Assembly (NCBI RefSeq): GCF_003007685.1
Contig: NZ_PXNN01000011.1
Coordinates: 372,001 to 436,000 of the forward strand
Length of the DNA: 64,000 nt
Source of the DNA: Marinobacter halophilus
Lineage (GTDB): Bacteria > Pseudomonadota > Gammaproteobacteria > Pseudomonadales > Oleiphilaceae
Direction of reading: 5' to 3'
Positions 1 to 8,040 of the stretch are shown here, in pieces (position 1 is the stretch's first letter; every line of letters starts with the position of its first letter). The notes under the pieces were generated by a model. It made no database searches, was not told the origin of the DNA, and saw only the letters and a program-made list of their open reading frames with translations. Both the position numbers and the translations under genes were made by a program.

Positions 1-1
1 C

Positions 2-379
2 CAGAGTCTTGGCGTCAGCGATCTGATTATTGGTCTGACGATCGTGGCTATTGGCACCTCTTTGCCGGAGCTGGCCTCCGCCATTGCCGCGGTCAGGAAA
101 AACGAACATGACCTGATTCTCGGCAACATTGTCGGCTCGGGCATATTCAACACTCTGGCGGTGGTTGGGCTGGCCGCTGCCATTCAGCCGCTGGCAGTGG
201 CCCCGGAAGTGCTCTACCGGGACTGGACGCTGATGCTGGCGCTGACGATGGCCCTACTACTCATGGGCTTTGGCCTGTCCGGCAAACGCAAGCTGGTGTC
301 CCGCGGCAACGGTGTGGTGCTCATAGTGGTGTACGTGGCCTACACCGGCTACCTGTTTTCAACAGTCATCACCGGCTGA
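2..379 (+). CDS. Calcium/sodium antiporter, C-terminal part (5' end outside window)
   Basis: The open frame enters from the left edge, so only the last ~125 residues are present. The visible part has the second alpha-repeat signature of the CaCA exchanger family: a GTSLPELA stretch near position 56 followed by GNIVGSGIFN. Several hydrophobic membrane helices continue to the C-terminus. Family members (YrbG-like) exchange Na+ or H+ for Ca2+ across the inner membrane. The ion specificity here cannot be read from this fragment. No gene follows closely in the same direction: 156 bp separate it from sorA, which has its own ribosome binding site. Confidence 0.8.
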   Translation, partial: QSLGVSDLIIGLTIVAIGTSLPELASAIAAVRKNEHDLILGNIVGSGIFNTLAVVGLAAAIQPLAVAPEVLYRDWTLMLALTMALLLMGFGLSGKRKLVSRGNGVVLIVVYVAYTGYLFSTVITG

Positions 380-535
380 CCGGCGGTGGACGGTACCGGC
401 TCGATCATACGCTGAATAACCAACAAAAGTATTGCTCAAACAATGATCAGCATCTATAAGTAATAAGGATATAACCCGCCTTTCAACCGGAAAGCGGAAC
501 ACCGTCCGATGACAATCCCAATAAGGAGACGGCAT

Positions 536-1762
536 ATGAAACAGCAACACGCCCTTGAGCGGGGCGCCAATGACCCCGGCCTGGAAAATCCAACACGCCG
601 GAGCCTTCTGGTCGGCAGCGCCGGCGCCATGGCGGCAGTCAGCCTGCTGGGCTTTACCCCGCTGACCAAAGCCAGCGAACCGAAATCACTGCCCGATTTC
701 GCGGCCTGGAAAGATCGTAACGCTTTGATTGTGTATACCGCCAACACCATGGAAACCCATCGGGGAGCCATTGGTAACGGCGTTATCACGCCCGCTGACC
801 GCCTGTTTGTTCGCAACAATCTACCAGCCCCGCCATCAACCATTACCGACGATCCCGATGCATGGGAAGTGCAGATCGAGGGCGTGAAAAATCCTCGTTC
901 GCTGACCGTTGGTGAGCTGAAGTCCATGGGCGTCACCACCGTGGCCTCGGTGCTTCAGTGCTCCGGCAACGGCCGGGCCTTCTTCCCCCATGGTGCCAGC
1001 GGCACACCTTGGTCGGTTGGCGCCGCAGGCTGTGTGATGTGGACCGGCGTGCCGTTGAAGGATGTAGTTGATGCACTTGGAGGCGTGGCCGAAGGTGCCC
1101 GCTACATCACCGGTACCGGTGGTGAATCCTTACCGGAAGGGCTCGATCCCAAGAGCATCATGGTGGAACGCTCAATACCCACTCGCGCGCTGGACTCTGC
1201 GCTGCTGGCCTGGGAAATGAATGACATACCCCTGAGCCACACCCACGGCGGCCCCTTGCGCCTCGTGGTGCCCGGTTACTACGGGGTGAACAACGTCAAA
1301 TACGTGAAAAATATCGCGTTCACCGAAAACCAGACCGATGCCAAGATTCAAGCCTCCGGTTACCGGGTGCGGGAGGTGGGCAAATCAGGCTCGCCGGACC
1401 AGCCCTCCATGTGGGAAATGAACGTCAAATCCTGGGTAACCGCGCCGCTTGAAACCGGGCGAAGTGGCCGCAGCATGGTTTGCGGCGTGGCGTTTGGTGG
1501 CACGGTAGCGTTGGAGAAAATCGAGGTTTCAACCGATGGCGGTAAAACCTGGAAGCAGGGCCGTTTCCTTGGGCCGGATCTTGGGCCTTATGCCTGGCGT
1601 CCATTTGTGATGGCAGCCGATCTTGGGGCCGGCGAGCATCGAATCGTCAGCCGGGCAACCGACATTGAGGGTAATACTCAACCTGAAGGCAGGATTGAAA
1701 ATGAGCGTGGCTACGGTCACAACGGATGGAGTGACCACGGAGTCTCGGTCACCGTTAGCTGA
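536..1762 (+). CDS. sorA: Periplasmic molybdopterin sulfite dehydrogenase (SorA/SoxC-like)
   Basis: 408-residue protein of the sulfite oxidase family, which oxidises sulfite to sulfate with a molybdenum cofactor. A twin-arginine signal (TRRSLLVG, Arg21-Arg22, then an Ala-rich hydrophobic stretch) points to Tat export. The molybdenum-ligating Cys is most likely Cys142 in VLQCSGNGR, which is the family signature. The C-terminal third has the immunoglobulin-like dimerisation domain (VSTDGGKTW). The start at 536 is preferred over the in-frame ATG at 509 because AAGGAG lies 7 nt upstream of it. A single-haem cytochrome c gene follows 59 bp downstream, as in SorAB-type enzymes. SoxC is the main alternative, but no sox genes are visible. 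Confidence 0.8.
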   Translation: MKQQHALERGANDPGLENPTRRSLLVGSAGAMAAVSLLGFTPLTKASEPKSLPDFAAWKDRNALIVYTANTMETHRGAIGNGVITPADRLFVRNNLPAPPSTITDDPDAWEVQIEGVKNPRSLTVGELKSMGVTTVASVLQCSGNGRAFFPHGASGTPWSVGAAGCVMWTGVPLKDVVDALGGVAEGARYITGTGGESLPEGLDPKSIMVERSIPTRALDSALLAWEMNDIPLSHTHGGPLRLVVPGYYGVNNVKYVKNIAFTENQTDAKIQASGYRVREVGKSGSPDQPSMWEMNVKSWVTAPLETGRSGRSMVCGVAFGGTVALEKIEVSTDGGKTWKQGRFLGPDLGPYAWRPFVMAADLGAGEHRIVSRATDIEGNTQPEGRIENERGYGHNGWSDHGVSVTVS

Positions 1763-1772
1763 ACCAACCGTG

Positions 1773-1798
1773 GGGTGGGCGGAGGACACCGTCCACCC
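1773..1798 (+). other. Intergenic hairpin between sorA and sorB
   Basis: An inverted repeat with 10-nt arms (GGGTGGGCGG and CCGTCCACCC, one G-U pair) and a 6-nt loop lies between sorA and sorB. No T-run follows. It may tune the ratio of the two subunits or stabilise the sorA message. This is inference from the fold alone. Confidence 0.4.
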
Positions 1799-1821
1799 TG
1801 GCTTAACCGGATCGTAAAAAC

Positions 1822-2145
1822 ATGAGAAAAACAGCAGTACTGGTGGCAGCTCTTGGGTTTTCAGGCCTGAGCGCTCTGGCGCACGCCGATAACACCGAAC
1901 TCGGAAAAGAAGTGTTCACCAAGATTTCACAACCTTCCTGCACCATTTGCCACACTCTGTCGGACGCAGGATCGGCCGGGGCCATCGGGCCAGACCTGGA
2001 CGAACTCAAACCGTCCCGGGATCAGGTGGTTAACGCCGTAACGCAGGGCGTTGGCATCATGCCAGCGTTTGAAGGCTCACTGTCTGCCGAACAGGTTCAG
2101 GCAGTTGCCGACTACATTGTTTCAGTCACTTCCGCTCAGAACTGA
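1822..2145 (+). CDS. sorB: Single-haem cytochrome c (SorB-like electron acceptor)
   Basis: 107-residue secreted c-type cytochrome with a Sec signal peptide (residues 1-22, cleavage after AHA). It has one haem-binding CTICH motif (Cys40, Cys43, His44), and a likely axial Met in GIMPAF. It follows the molybdenum subunit, so it most likely accepts electrons from sulfite oxidation in the periplasm and passes them towards a terminal oxidase. Length and single haem fit SorB better than the di-haem SoxD. The symbol rests on context more than on sequence. Confidence 0.7.
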   Translation: MRKTAVLVAALGFSGLSALAHADNTELGKEVFTKISQPSCTICHTLSDAGSAGAIGPDLDELKPSRDQVVNAVTQGVGIMPAFEGSLSAEQVQAVADYIVSVTSAQN

Positions 2146-2148
2146 TCA

Positions 2149-2170
2149 GCGGGGGCACTATTGCCCCCGC
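2149..2170. terminator. Hairpin between convergent sorB and msrB
   Basis: A perfect 9-bp stem (GCGGGGGCA / TGCCCCCGC) with a CTAT loop lies immediately after the sorB stop and before the msrB stop. No clear T-run follows on either side, so terminator strength is uncertain. Confidence 0.6.
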
Positions 2171-2183
2171 CCACATCACTCGC

Positions 2184-2609
2184 TCAGGCGCTTTCTACAA
2201 ACACCATGGCAATGGAATTCAGGCAGTAGCGCTGCCCGGTTGGGGCTGGTCCGTCCGGAAACACGTGGCCAAGATGGCTGTCGCACCGGGGGCAGCGAAC
2301 CTCGGTGCGGGTCATGCCCAGAGTGCTGTCTTCGATGTACCGAATATGCTCCGGATCAAACGGCTGGAAAAAGCTGGGCCAGCCGGTTCCGGAATCAAAT
2401 TTGGCATCGGAGCTGAACAACGGCAGATCGCACAGCCGACAGTGATAAACGCCGGCCGTCTTGTTGTCCAGCAGGGTGCCGCAGAACGGATGCTCGGTGC
2501 CGTGATCCAGCAACACCCGCCTCTCTTCAGCAGTCAGCGCTTCGGCTTTCTCTTCAATCTGTGCTTTGTTCAGCGGTGTCAGGTCATAACCTGCTGCGGA
2601 TACGCTCAT
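2184..2609 (-). CDS. msrB: Peptide methionine-(R)-S-oxide reductase
   Basis: 141-residue MsrB that reduces the R form of methionine sulfoxide in proteins using thioredoxin. The zinc site is intact (Cys57/Cys60 in CRLC, Cys106/Cys109 in CPRC). The GTGWPSF core motif and the catalytic Cys129 in RYCLNS are present. There is no signal peptide, so it is cytoplasmic. An AGGAGA ribosome site precedes the ATG. It lies 22 bp downstream of msrA on the same strand, so the two form an operon repairing both sulfoxide stereoisomers. Confidence 0.95.
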   Translation of the reverse strand: MSVSAAGYDLTPLNKAQIEEKAEALTAEERRVLLDHGTEHPFCGTLLDNKTAGVYHCRLCDLPLFSSDAKFDSGTGWPSFFQPFDPEHIRYIEDSTLGMTRTEVRCPRCDSHLGHVFPDGPAPTGQRYCLNSIAMVFVESA

Positions 2610-2631
2610 GCTGTTCTCCTAGTCGTTTGGC

Positions 2632-3282
2632 TCAGGCCTGGTCCGGGTCGTCCTGACTGAATTCCGGTTTTAACCGGTCTGCCCAGATGCTGGCCAGTTT
2701 TTCCATCTTGGGAGCGGCGACCGCCATGATGTAAGGCTGCCAGGGATTACGCGCGGCAAAGTTCTGATGGCTGGCTTCCGCCGGATAGAAGGCGGCAAGC
2801 CGCTCCAGCGCGGTGGCAATCGGGTCAGAATAGACCCCAGCCGCATCAAGCTGGCGAATGTAGGCTTCCACCACCTGCTTCTGCTCGTCGGTTTCGTAAA
2901 ACACTGCAGACCGGTACTGGGTGCCTATGTCATTACCCTGTCGGTTCAACTGCGTCGGGTCGTGGGCAACCGAGAAAAACACCCGAAGCAGTTCACCCAG
3001 GCTTATTTTGGCGGGGTTGTAATGCACGTCGACCACTTCAGCGTGACCGGTGGTGCCGCTGCACACCGCCTGATAGTTGGCGGTCTCGGATGAGCCACCG
3101 GCATAGCCCGATTCGACCGAAGTAACGCCGTCCAGAGCCAGCAATACCGCCTCTACGCACCAGAAACAACCGCCCGCCAGGACAATCCGGGACTCGCCCG
3201 CCGGTTCCGGCAAATCCCGTTCAGGCGCCGGAAACCGGCTGCGGGGTACCGAGAGTCCGGGGACGTTGCATGCATCACTCAT
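2632..3282 (-). CDS. msrA: Peptide methionine-(S)-S-oxide reductase
   Basis: 216-residue MsrA with the catalytic GGCFWC motif (Cys39, Cys42) and the downstream YAGG and GHAE motifs of the family. It reduces the S form of methionine sulfoxide. The open frame extends 69 codons upstream, but the ATG at 3282 is preferred: GGAG precedes it and the upstream segment is low-complexity Trp/Cys-rich sequence unlike the family. It is first in the msrA-msrB operon. Confidence 0.93.
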   Translation of the reverse strand: MSDACNVPGLSVPRSRFPAPERDLPEPAGESRIVLAGGCFWCVEAVLLALDGVTSVESGYAGGSSETANYQAVCSGTTGHAEVVDVHYNPAKISLGELLRVFFSVAHDPTQLNRQGNDIGTQYRSAVFYETDEQKQVVEAYIRQLDAAGVYSDPIATALERLAAFYPAEASHQNFAARNPWQPYIMAVAAPKMEKLASIWADRLKPEFSQDDPDQA

Positions 3283-3373
3283 GGGGTTGCTCCATTGCGT
3301 TCGTTTATCTGGAGTGTGGCGGTTTGGCCACACAATGCCAACTACTGTAGATGCTCGTGTATACGCCGGGGGA

Positions 3374-4552
3374 TCACAAAAAGACTGCCCCAAGAGCCGC
3401 GCTGGCCGGTGCCAGCCCCCATACCGGCACCCGCAAGACCGCCAGCGCCAGCCAGAACAACAATGCAAAGGCAAAGTCACCAGCGCCATGCACCGCCGAG
3501 GTCCAGACCGGATCGTACAGGGCAGCCAGCAGCAGGCCCACTACCCCGGCATTTACGCCCGCCAGAGCAGACCGGGCCTTTTCATGTTGCCGCACCCACG
3601 TCCACAGGGGCAGACCGGCAAACACCAGCAGGGTTCCCGGCAGGAACACCGCCACCACCGCGATGACGACGCCCGCGATGCCCCCGTCAACACCCCCCAG
3701 AAAGGCCGAAAAGCTAAACAGAGGCCCTGGCATCGCCTGCGCCACACCATAGCCGGCCAGAAACGTGTCGGCGGGCATAGCACCGGAGACCACAAAGCCT
3801 TCCTGCAACCAGGGCAACACCACATGGCCACCGCCGAACACCAGGGCGCCCGACCGATAGAGCTCGGCGCCGATCCAGGCCAGCGATCCCGTAGCCTGGG
3901 GTACAAACGACAGCGCCAGCAATAACACAAAAAGAAGCGCGAACAGCATCGGCTTGCCAGATTGCACCGGCACCTGTAACGGGTCACTTGCTTTGGCGGA
4001 GGGCAATTTCAGGCCGGCACCTGCCAGGGCTGCCATCGCCAGCACCAGAACCTGCATCCAGACCGCGCCTGCCAGCAGAAGTGTCACAGTCACCAGCATC
4101 GCAACAACAATACGGGGCCGGTCCGGGCACAACGACCGCCCCATCTGCCAGACCGCTTGCGCAACCACCGCTACCACAAACAGCTTCAGGCCACTGACCC
4201 AACCGCCAGTGCCCGCTTCTGGCCACAGCCCCAGACCAAAGGCAAACAGCGCCATCAGGATCGCTGACGGCAAGGTAAAGCCAAGCCAGGCTGCCAGCGC
4301 CCCGGCGTAATGGCCTCGCAGGAAACCGATGGTCAACCCCACCTGGCTCGAAGCGGGGCCCGGCAGCAGCTGACATAACCCCACGATTTCACCATAGGCA
4401 CTGTCTGACAGCCACTTCCGGCGCTTTACAAACTCATCGTGAAAGTACGCCAGGTGCGCAGCCGGGCCGCCAAACGAGGTCAGGCCCAGTCGCAGAAAGA
4501 TCAGGAACACCTGCCAGCGACTGATGGATTCGAGCTTGTCTGGATCGGTCAT
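3374..4552 (-). CDS. chrA: Chromate ion transporter (CHR family)
   Basis: Multi-pass membrane protein of about 392 residues, the normal size for two-domain CHR transporters. The N-terminal half has the family hallmarks FLRLGLTSFGGP and LCQLLPGPASSQ. The second half repeats the pattern (FGGGHVVLPWL, MPGPLFSF). ChrA exports chromate with the proton-motive force, and many homologues have no proven chromate role. The start is uncertain: in-frame ATGs exist at 4582, 4609 and 4669. I prefer 4552, which has a weak AAGAG upstream and gives the usual short N-terminus. Confidence 0.85.
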   Translation of the reverse strand: MTDPDKLESISRWQVFLIFLRLGLTSFGGPAAHLAYFHDEFVKRRKWLSDSAYGEIVGLCQLLPGPASSQVGLTIGFLRGHYAGALAAWLGFTLPSAILMALFAFGLGLWPEAGTGGWVSGLKLFVVAVVAQAVWQMGRSLCPDRPRIVVAMLVTVTLLLAGAVWMQVLVLAMAALAGAGLKLPSAKASDPLQVPVQSGKPMLFALLFVLLLALSFVPQATGSLAWIGAELYRSGALVFGGGHVVLPWLQEGFVVSGAMPADTFLAGYGVAQAMPGPLFSFSAFLGGVDGGIAGVVIAVVAVFLPGTLLVFAGLPLWTWVRQHEKARSALAGVNAGVVGLLLAALYDPVWTSAVHGAGDFAFALLFWLALAVLRVPVWGLAPASAALGAVFL

Positions 4553-4699
4553 CGCGTCTTGACTCTTTGTTTCGTTTAGCATCGCATCGTGGCAGTAAAA
4601 CATGAACATTGTGTCTGGGCGGTTGCACAACCTTGGTGACCATCCATAATAACAACAGGAGTCAGGCATAAGACTCCGCTCGGCATCAGGGAAATCAAT

Positions 4700-5674
4700 A
4701 TGACGGCATTAGTCCGCACCGCAGAAGATCAGGATGAGCTTCTTCACTACCGGCTGAGTCTGCGACTTGGGCCGGTGCACGCACGACAGCGTCTGGGTAT
4801 CGAGCGCGAGGCAGAAGCCCGGGTATTCGGCCGTGACAAGCGCTCATTTCACCTGGAAAACCTGACCAACGCACCAGGTCTGATCCGCTTCTGCCTGCAA
4901 GCGACAGGCTTGTTCAACCGGGCCCAGGAAAATAGCCGCTCACTCACCACCGCTCACAACACTTTTACCCTGCCCGATCTGCCCGAAGCCTTTGACGGGT
5001 TCCGCGTGCTGCACCTGACCGACCTGCACGTCGACATGGACGAGCAGAATCTGCAGGCGGTGATCGAGCAGATCCAGCCGCTCGACTACGATCTGTGCGT
5101 GCTCACCGGCGACTATCGCCAGCTCACCTGGGGCTCGATCGATGCCGCGGTGGAGGGCATGGCGCGCCTGCGCGGCGCCATCAAAGGCGATGCTTACGCG
5201 GTTCTGGGCAACCACGACAGCGTGCGTATGGTACCGGCGCTTGAAGACATGGGCTACCGCCTGCTGATGAACGAGATGGTACCCCTGAAACGGGGACGAA
5301 GCTCACTCTACCTGGCAGGGGTGGACGACGCTCACTATTACAAAGTACATAACCTGCACCGTGCCGGCGACGACATTCCCGCGGGCGGTGTCAGTCTGCT
5401 GTTGAGCCACACCCCGGAAATATGGCGCGAAGCCGCCCACGCCGGTTACGACCTCTTCCTGTGCGGCCACACTCACGGCGGCCAGCTCTGCCTGCCAGGT
5501 GGCATTCCGGTGACACTGGATTCTGACTGCCCGAGACGACTGGGCCGGGGTTTCTGGCAGGTCAACGGCATGCAGGGCTACACGTCCCCCGGTTCCGGCA
5601 CCTCGGTGCTGAATGTCCGCCTGAATTGCCCGCCAGAGGTGACCCTGCACACACTGACCCGTGGGCCACAATAA
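4700..5674 (+). CDS. Calcineurin-like metallophosphoesterase
   Basis: 324 residues. The N-terminal ~95 residues match no family I recognise. They are followed by a complete calcineurin-like phosphoesterase domain: DLH (Asp108, His110), GDYR (Asp138), GNHD (Asn171, His172), a His in LLSHTPE (His237) and GHTHGGQ (His257, His259). The YkuE/LpxG-like subgroup includes membrane-associated UDP-diacylglucosamine hydrolases, but here no transmembrane helix is evident and the substrate is unknown. It ends 6 bp from the convergent CarS-family gene. Confidence 0.75.
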   Translation: MTALVRTAEDQDELLHYRLSLRLGPVHARQRLGIEREAEARVFGRDKRSFHLENLTNAPGLIRFCLQATGLFNRAQENSRSLTTAHNTFTLPDLPEAFDGFRVLHLTDLHVDMDEQNLQAVIEQIQPLDYDLCVLTGDYRQLTWGSIDAAVEGMARLRGAIKGDAYAVLGNHDSVRMVPALEDMGYRLLMNEMVPLKRGRSSLYLAGVDDAHYYKVHNLHRAGDDIPAGGVSLLLSHTPEIWREAAHAGYDLFLCGHTHGGQLCLPGGIPVTLDSDCPRRLGRGFWQVNGMQGYTSPGSGTSVLNVRLNCPPEVTLHTLTRGPQ

Positions 5675-5680
5675 TTCGCG

Positions 5681-6163
5681 CTAGTGCGGCTGTTTGCGAA
5701 TACCCAGGCGGTACAGTACTGGCGAGATCAGCATGTTGCCCAACGCAAACAGCAAGGCCACTGCGACAGCTTCCCACAGAAGCAAAGGCAACCACAGCCA
5801 GGCCATGATCATCGGCAGCAAGGCCTCAGGCAGCTGATCCAGCCAAAGAGCACGGGCGCTTGAAACCAGTCCCCAGCGGCGTTTTATAAAGCTGCTGATC
5901 AGGTCGCCGATCAGGGCGAGCAATCCGAACAGCGCCCCGAAAAACCAGCCCAGACCCACCCAGGCCGAAAATACCAGGCAACAGGCTATGCCGGACACCA
6001 GCCCCCGCCACGTCTTGCTGGGGCCAAACACCGGCCCGCCATCTCGCCACACACGGCCGCCATCGACCGGCCAATTACCGCGCTGATGCAACAGCCGGGC
6101 CACGACCAACGGCGAACCGTTGGCCAACACCAGCATGACAAACAGCTCCAACGCTAACAGCAC
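5681..6163 (-). CDS. CarS/DUF46-family integral membrane protein (CDP-archaeol synthase-like)
   Basis: 160-residue, very hydrophobic protein with four to five membrane helices. It carries the family motifs in order: ANGSP near residue 15, DGGRVWRDGGPVFGPSKTWRG at 33-53 and LIGDLISSFIKRR at 84-96. Archaeal members (CarS) transfer CMP from CTP to unsaturated archaetidic precursors. Many bacteria carry homologues of unproven function, perhaps another CTP-dependent lipid activation. It lies 24 bp downstream of fumC on the same strand, so it may be co-transcribed with it. Confidence 0.7.
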   Translation of the reverse strand: MLLALELFVMLVLANGSPLVVARLLHQRGNWPVDGGRVWRDGGPVFGPSKTWRGLVSGIACCLVFSAWVGLGWFFGALFGLLALIGDLISSFIKRRWGLVSSARALWLDQLPEALLPMIMAWLWLPLLLWEAVAVALLFALGNMLISPVLYRLGIRKQPH

Positions 6164-6187
6164 GGCCTTACCTCCGGTGACGTCTGT

Positions 6188-7564
6188 TCAGGTCAGACCG
6201 CCACGGGTCAGTTTGAGCGGATTCATCAGCTCTTCGAGGCGCTTGCGGCTGAGACCACTGCGCTCCTCGGCGACGTCAATCACCGGGCGACCGGTACGGT
6301 AGGCTTCCTTGGCAATGTCCGCCGCCAGGGTATAGCCAATTTCAGGATTGAGTGCGGTCACCAATACCGGGTTACGGCCCACCCCCTCATTCAGATTATC
6401 GGCATTCACCGTAAAGCCTTTGAGCGCCTTGTCCGCGAGGATAACCGACGCACCCGTCAGCAGTGTGATCATATCCAGCACATTGGCACCAACCAGCGGC
6501 AGCATCACGTTGAGCTGAAAATTCCCGGACTGGCCAGCAATCGCCACAGCATTGTCCAGGCCCATCACCTGCGCACCCACCATGGCCACCGATTCCGGAA
6601 TAACCGGGTTGACCTTGCCGGGCATGATACTGCTACCGGGTTGCAGAGCCGGCAGGCTGATTTCTGACAGACCATGAATGGGACCGCTGTTCATCCAGCG
6701 CAGGTCGTTGGCGATTTTGGTGAGCACAATCGCCACACCGCGCAGCTGGGCCGACAGGGCCACCGGTGCATCCACCGCACTCTGGCCAACAAACTTGTGC
6801 TCCAACGAGCGGAACGGGTGGCCGGTGTTGGCTTTGAGAAATTTGATAAACTGTCCGGCAAACTCGGACGCCGCATTCACCCCCGTGCCCACCGCGGTGC
6901 CTCCCTGCGGCACCGCTGCCAGCTCTGCCATCGCAGCCTCAAGCCGTTTTTCTGCAGCGGCAATCTGCTCCCGCCAGGTCCTCAGCTCCTGGCCCAGGGT
7001 AACCGGCATGGCATCCATCAAATGGGTGCGCCCGGTTTTGACCTGCCCGGACAGCTCGGCTTCACGTTCATAGATCACCCCGCGAAGGTGCGACAGCGCC
7101 GGCAGCAACTTGTCTCTGAGCGCCAGCAGAGCACTGACATGAATCGCCGTGGGAATCACATCATTGGAACTCTGGCTCATATTGACATGATCGTTCGGGT
7201 GCACCTCCGTGCCTTGCTGATGGGCGATGCCAGAGATCACCTCATTCACGTTCATGTTGGTGCTGGTACCGGAGCCGGTCTGGTACCGATCGACGGGGAA
7301 CTGATCTGCGAACTCACCCTGCACCAGCTGCTCACAGGCCTCAACAATGGCGTCGCGCAGGTTTGCATCGAGCAGGCCCAATGAGGCATTGGCCTGGGCA
7401 GCAGCGCGCTTGACCTGAGCCACTGCGGCAATAAATGCCGCCGGCATGGGCTGGCCACTCACCGGGAAGTTTTCCACCGCGCGCTGGGTTTGGGCGCCCC
7501 AGAGCGCATCGGCCGGCACCTTTACCTCACCCAGGCTGTCCTTTTCCGTTCTGAAGTCGCTCAC
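6188..7564 (-). CDS. fumC: Class II fumarate hydratase
   Basis: 458-residue, iron-independent fumarase that interconverts fumarate and malate in the TCA cycle. The superfamily signature GSSIMPGKVNP is at 310-320. The substrate-site segments TGSGTSTNMN (97-106) and GRTHLMDAMP (178-187, with the catalytic His181) are intact. Length is normal for FumC. Fumarase rather than aspartase is indicated by close similarity over these motifs and by the SSNDVIPTA stretch. The ATG lies 50 bp downstream of a small hypothetical gene on the same strand. Confidence 0.94.
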   Translation of the reverse strand: MSDFRTEKDSLGEVKVPADALWGAQTQRAVENFPVSGQPMPAAFIAAVAQVKRAAAQANASLGLLDANLRDAIVEACEQLVQGEFADQFPVDRYQTGSGTSTNMNVNEVISGIAHQQGTEVHPNDHVNMSQSSNDVIPTAIHVSALLALRDKLLPALSHLRGVIYEREAELSGQVKTGRTHLMDAMPVTLGQELRTWREQIAAAEKRLEAAMAELAAVPQGGTAVGTGVNAASEFAGQFIKFLKANTGHPFRSLEHKFVGQSAVDAPVALSAQLRGVAIVLTKIANDLRWMNSGPIHGLSEISLPALQPGSSIMPGKVNPVIPESVAMVGAQVMGLDNAVAIAGQSGNFQLNVMLPLVGANVLDMITLLTGASVILADKALKGFTVNADNLNEGVGRNPVLVTALNPEIGYTLAADIAKEAYRTGRPVIDVAEERSGLSRKRLEELMNPLKLTRGGLT

Positions 7565-7614
7565 CGGTTCCTCCTGTCTGCGTTGTCTAGCTTGAATGCC
7601 TCAGGGTGGCAGGG

Positions 7615-7902
7615 TTAGCCCCCGGGCGCCTGAGACCGTAACCTGACATGGTCGCAGATGCCGGTAACTTGCTCAAAATCCAGGATCAGGGTGTGTACGG
7701 TCTGGGTGTAGGTGTCGTGTAAATGGAACTTGAAACGCTGCTGTTTCTCGCCCTGTAAAAAGGCGTCGTACTCGCGCACAAGCTCTCGCACATCGCCACC
7801 CTCATTCTGACTCCAGGTGGCGTTATAGGGGCCAAGCACTGCTCCGCCAGCCAGGCAGATGGTGACTTCATGATTGGTCAGACCCTGTTCGTGATTAGTC
7901 AT
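7615..7902 (-). CDS. Small hypothetical protein
   Basis: 95-residue, soluble, acidic protein with no motif I recognise. The start at 7902 is preferred over the ATG at 7932 because AGGAG sits 7-8 nt upstream. It has no signal peptide or membrane segment. It may be the first gene of a transcript with fumC, 50 bp downstream. Its function cannot be inferred. Confidence 0.6.
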   Translation of the reverse strand: MTNHEQGLTNHEVTICLAGGAVLGPYNATWSQNEGGDVRELVREYDAFLQGEKQQRFKFHLHDTYTQTVHTLILDFEQVTGICDHVRLRSQAPGG

Positions 7903-8040
7903 ATTGATCTCCTGAGGCTGTGAACGATTCACCTCAAGTGTAGACCCTGAAACGCATAAGGGGGCCTCTTCGAGGCACTTCTATTCTTGCGCCGTCGCTC
8001 TTGCCATTGAACAGCGTGGACTGGGCGTTGAATAGCTGGG

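Noticed and set aside
6674..7384. 236-codon frame antisense to fumC
   Set aside because: fumC carries intact catalytic motifs across this range and the antisense frame shows no family features.
7966..7978. GCCTC-TTC-GAGGC hairpin as terminator of ercS
   Set aside because: The stem is only 5 bp and there is no T-run on the minus strand; too weak to call.
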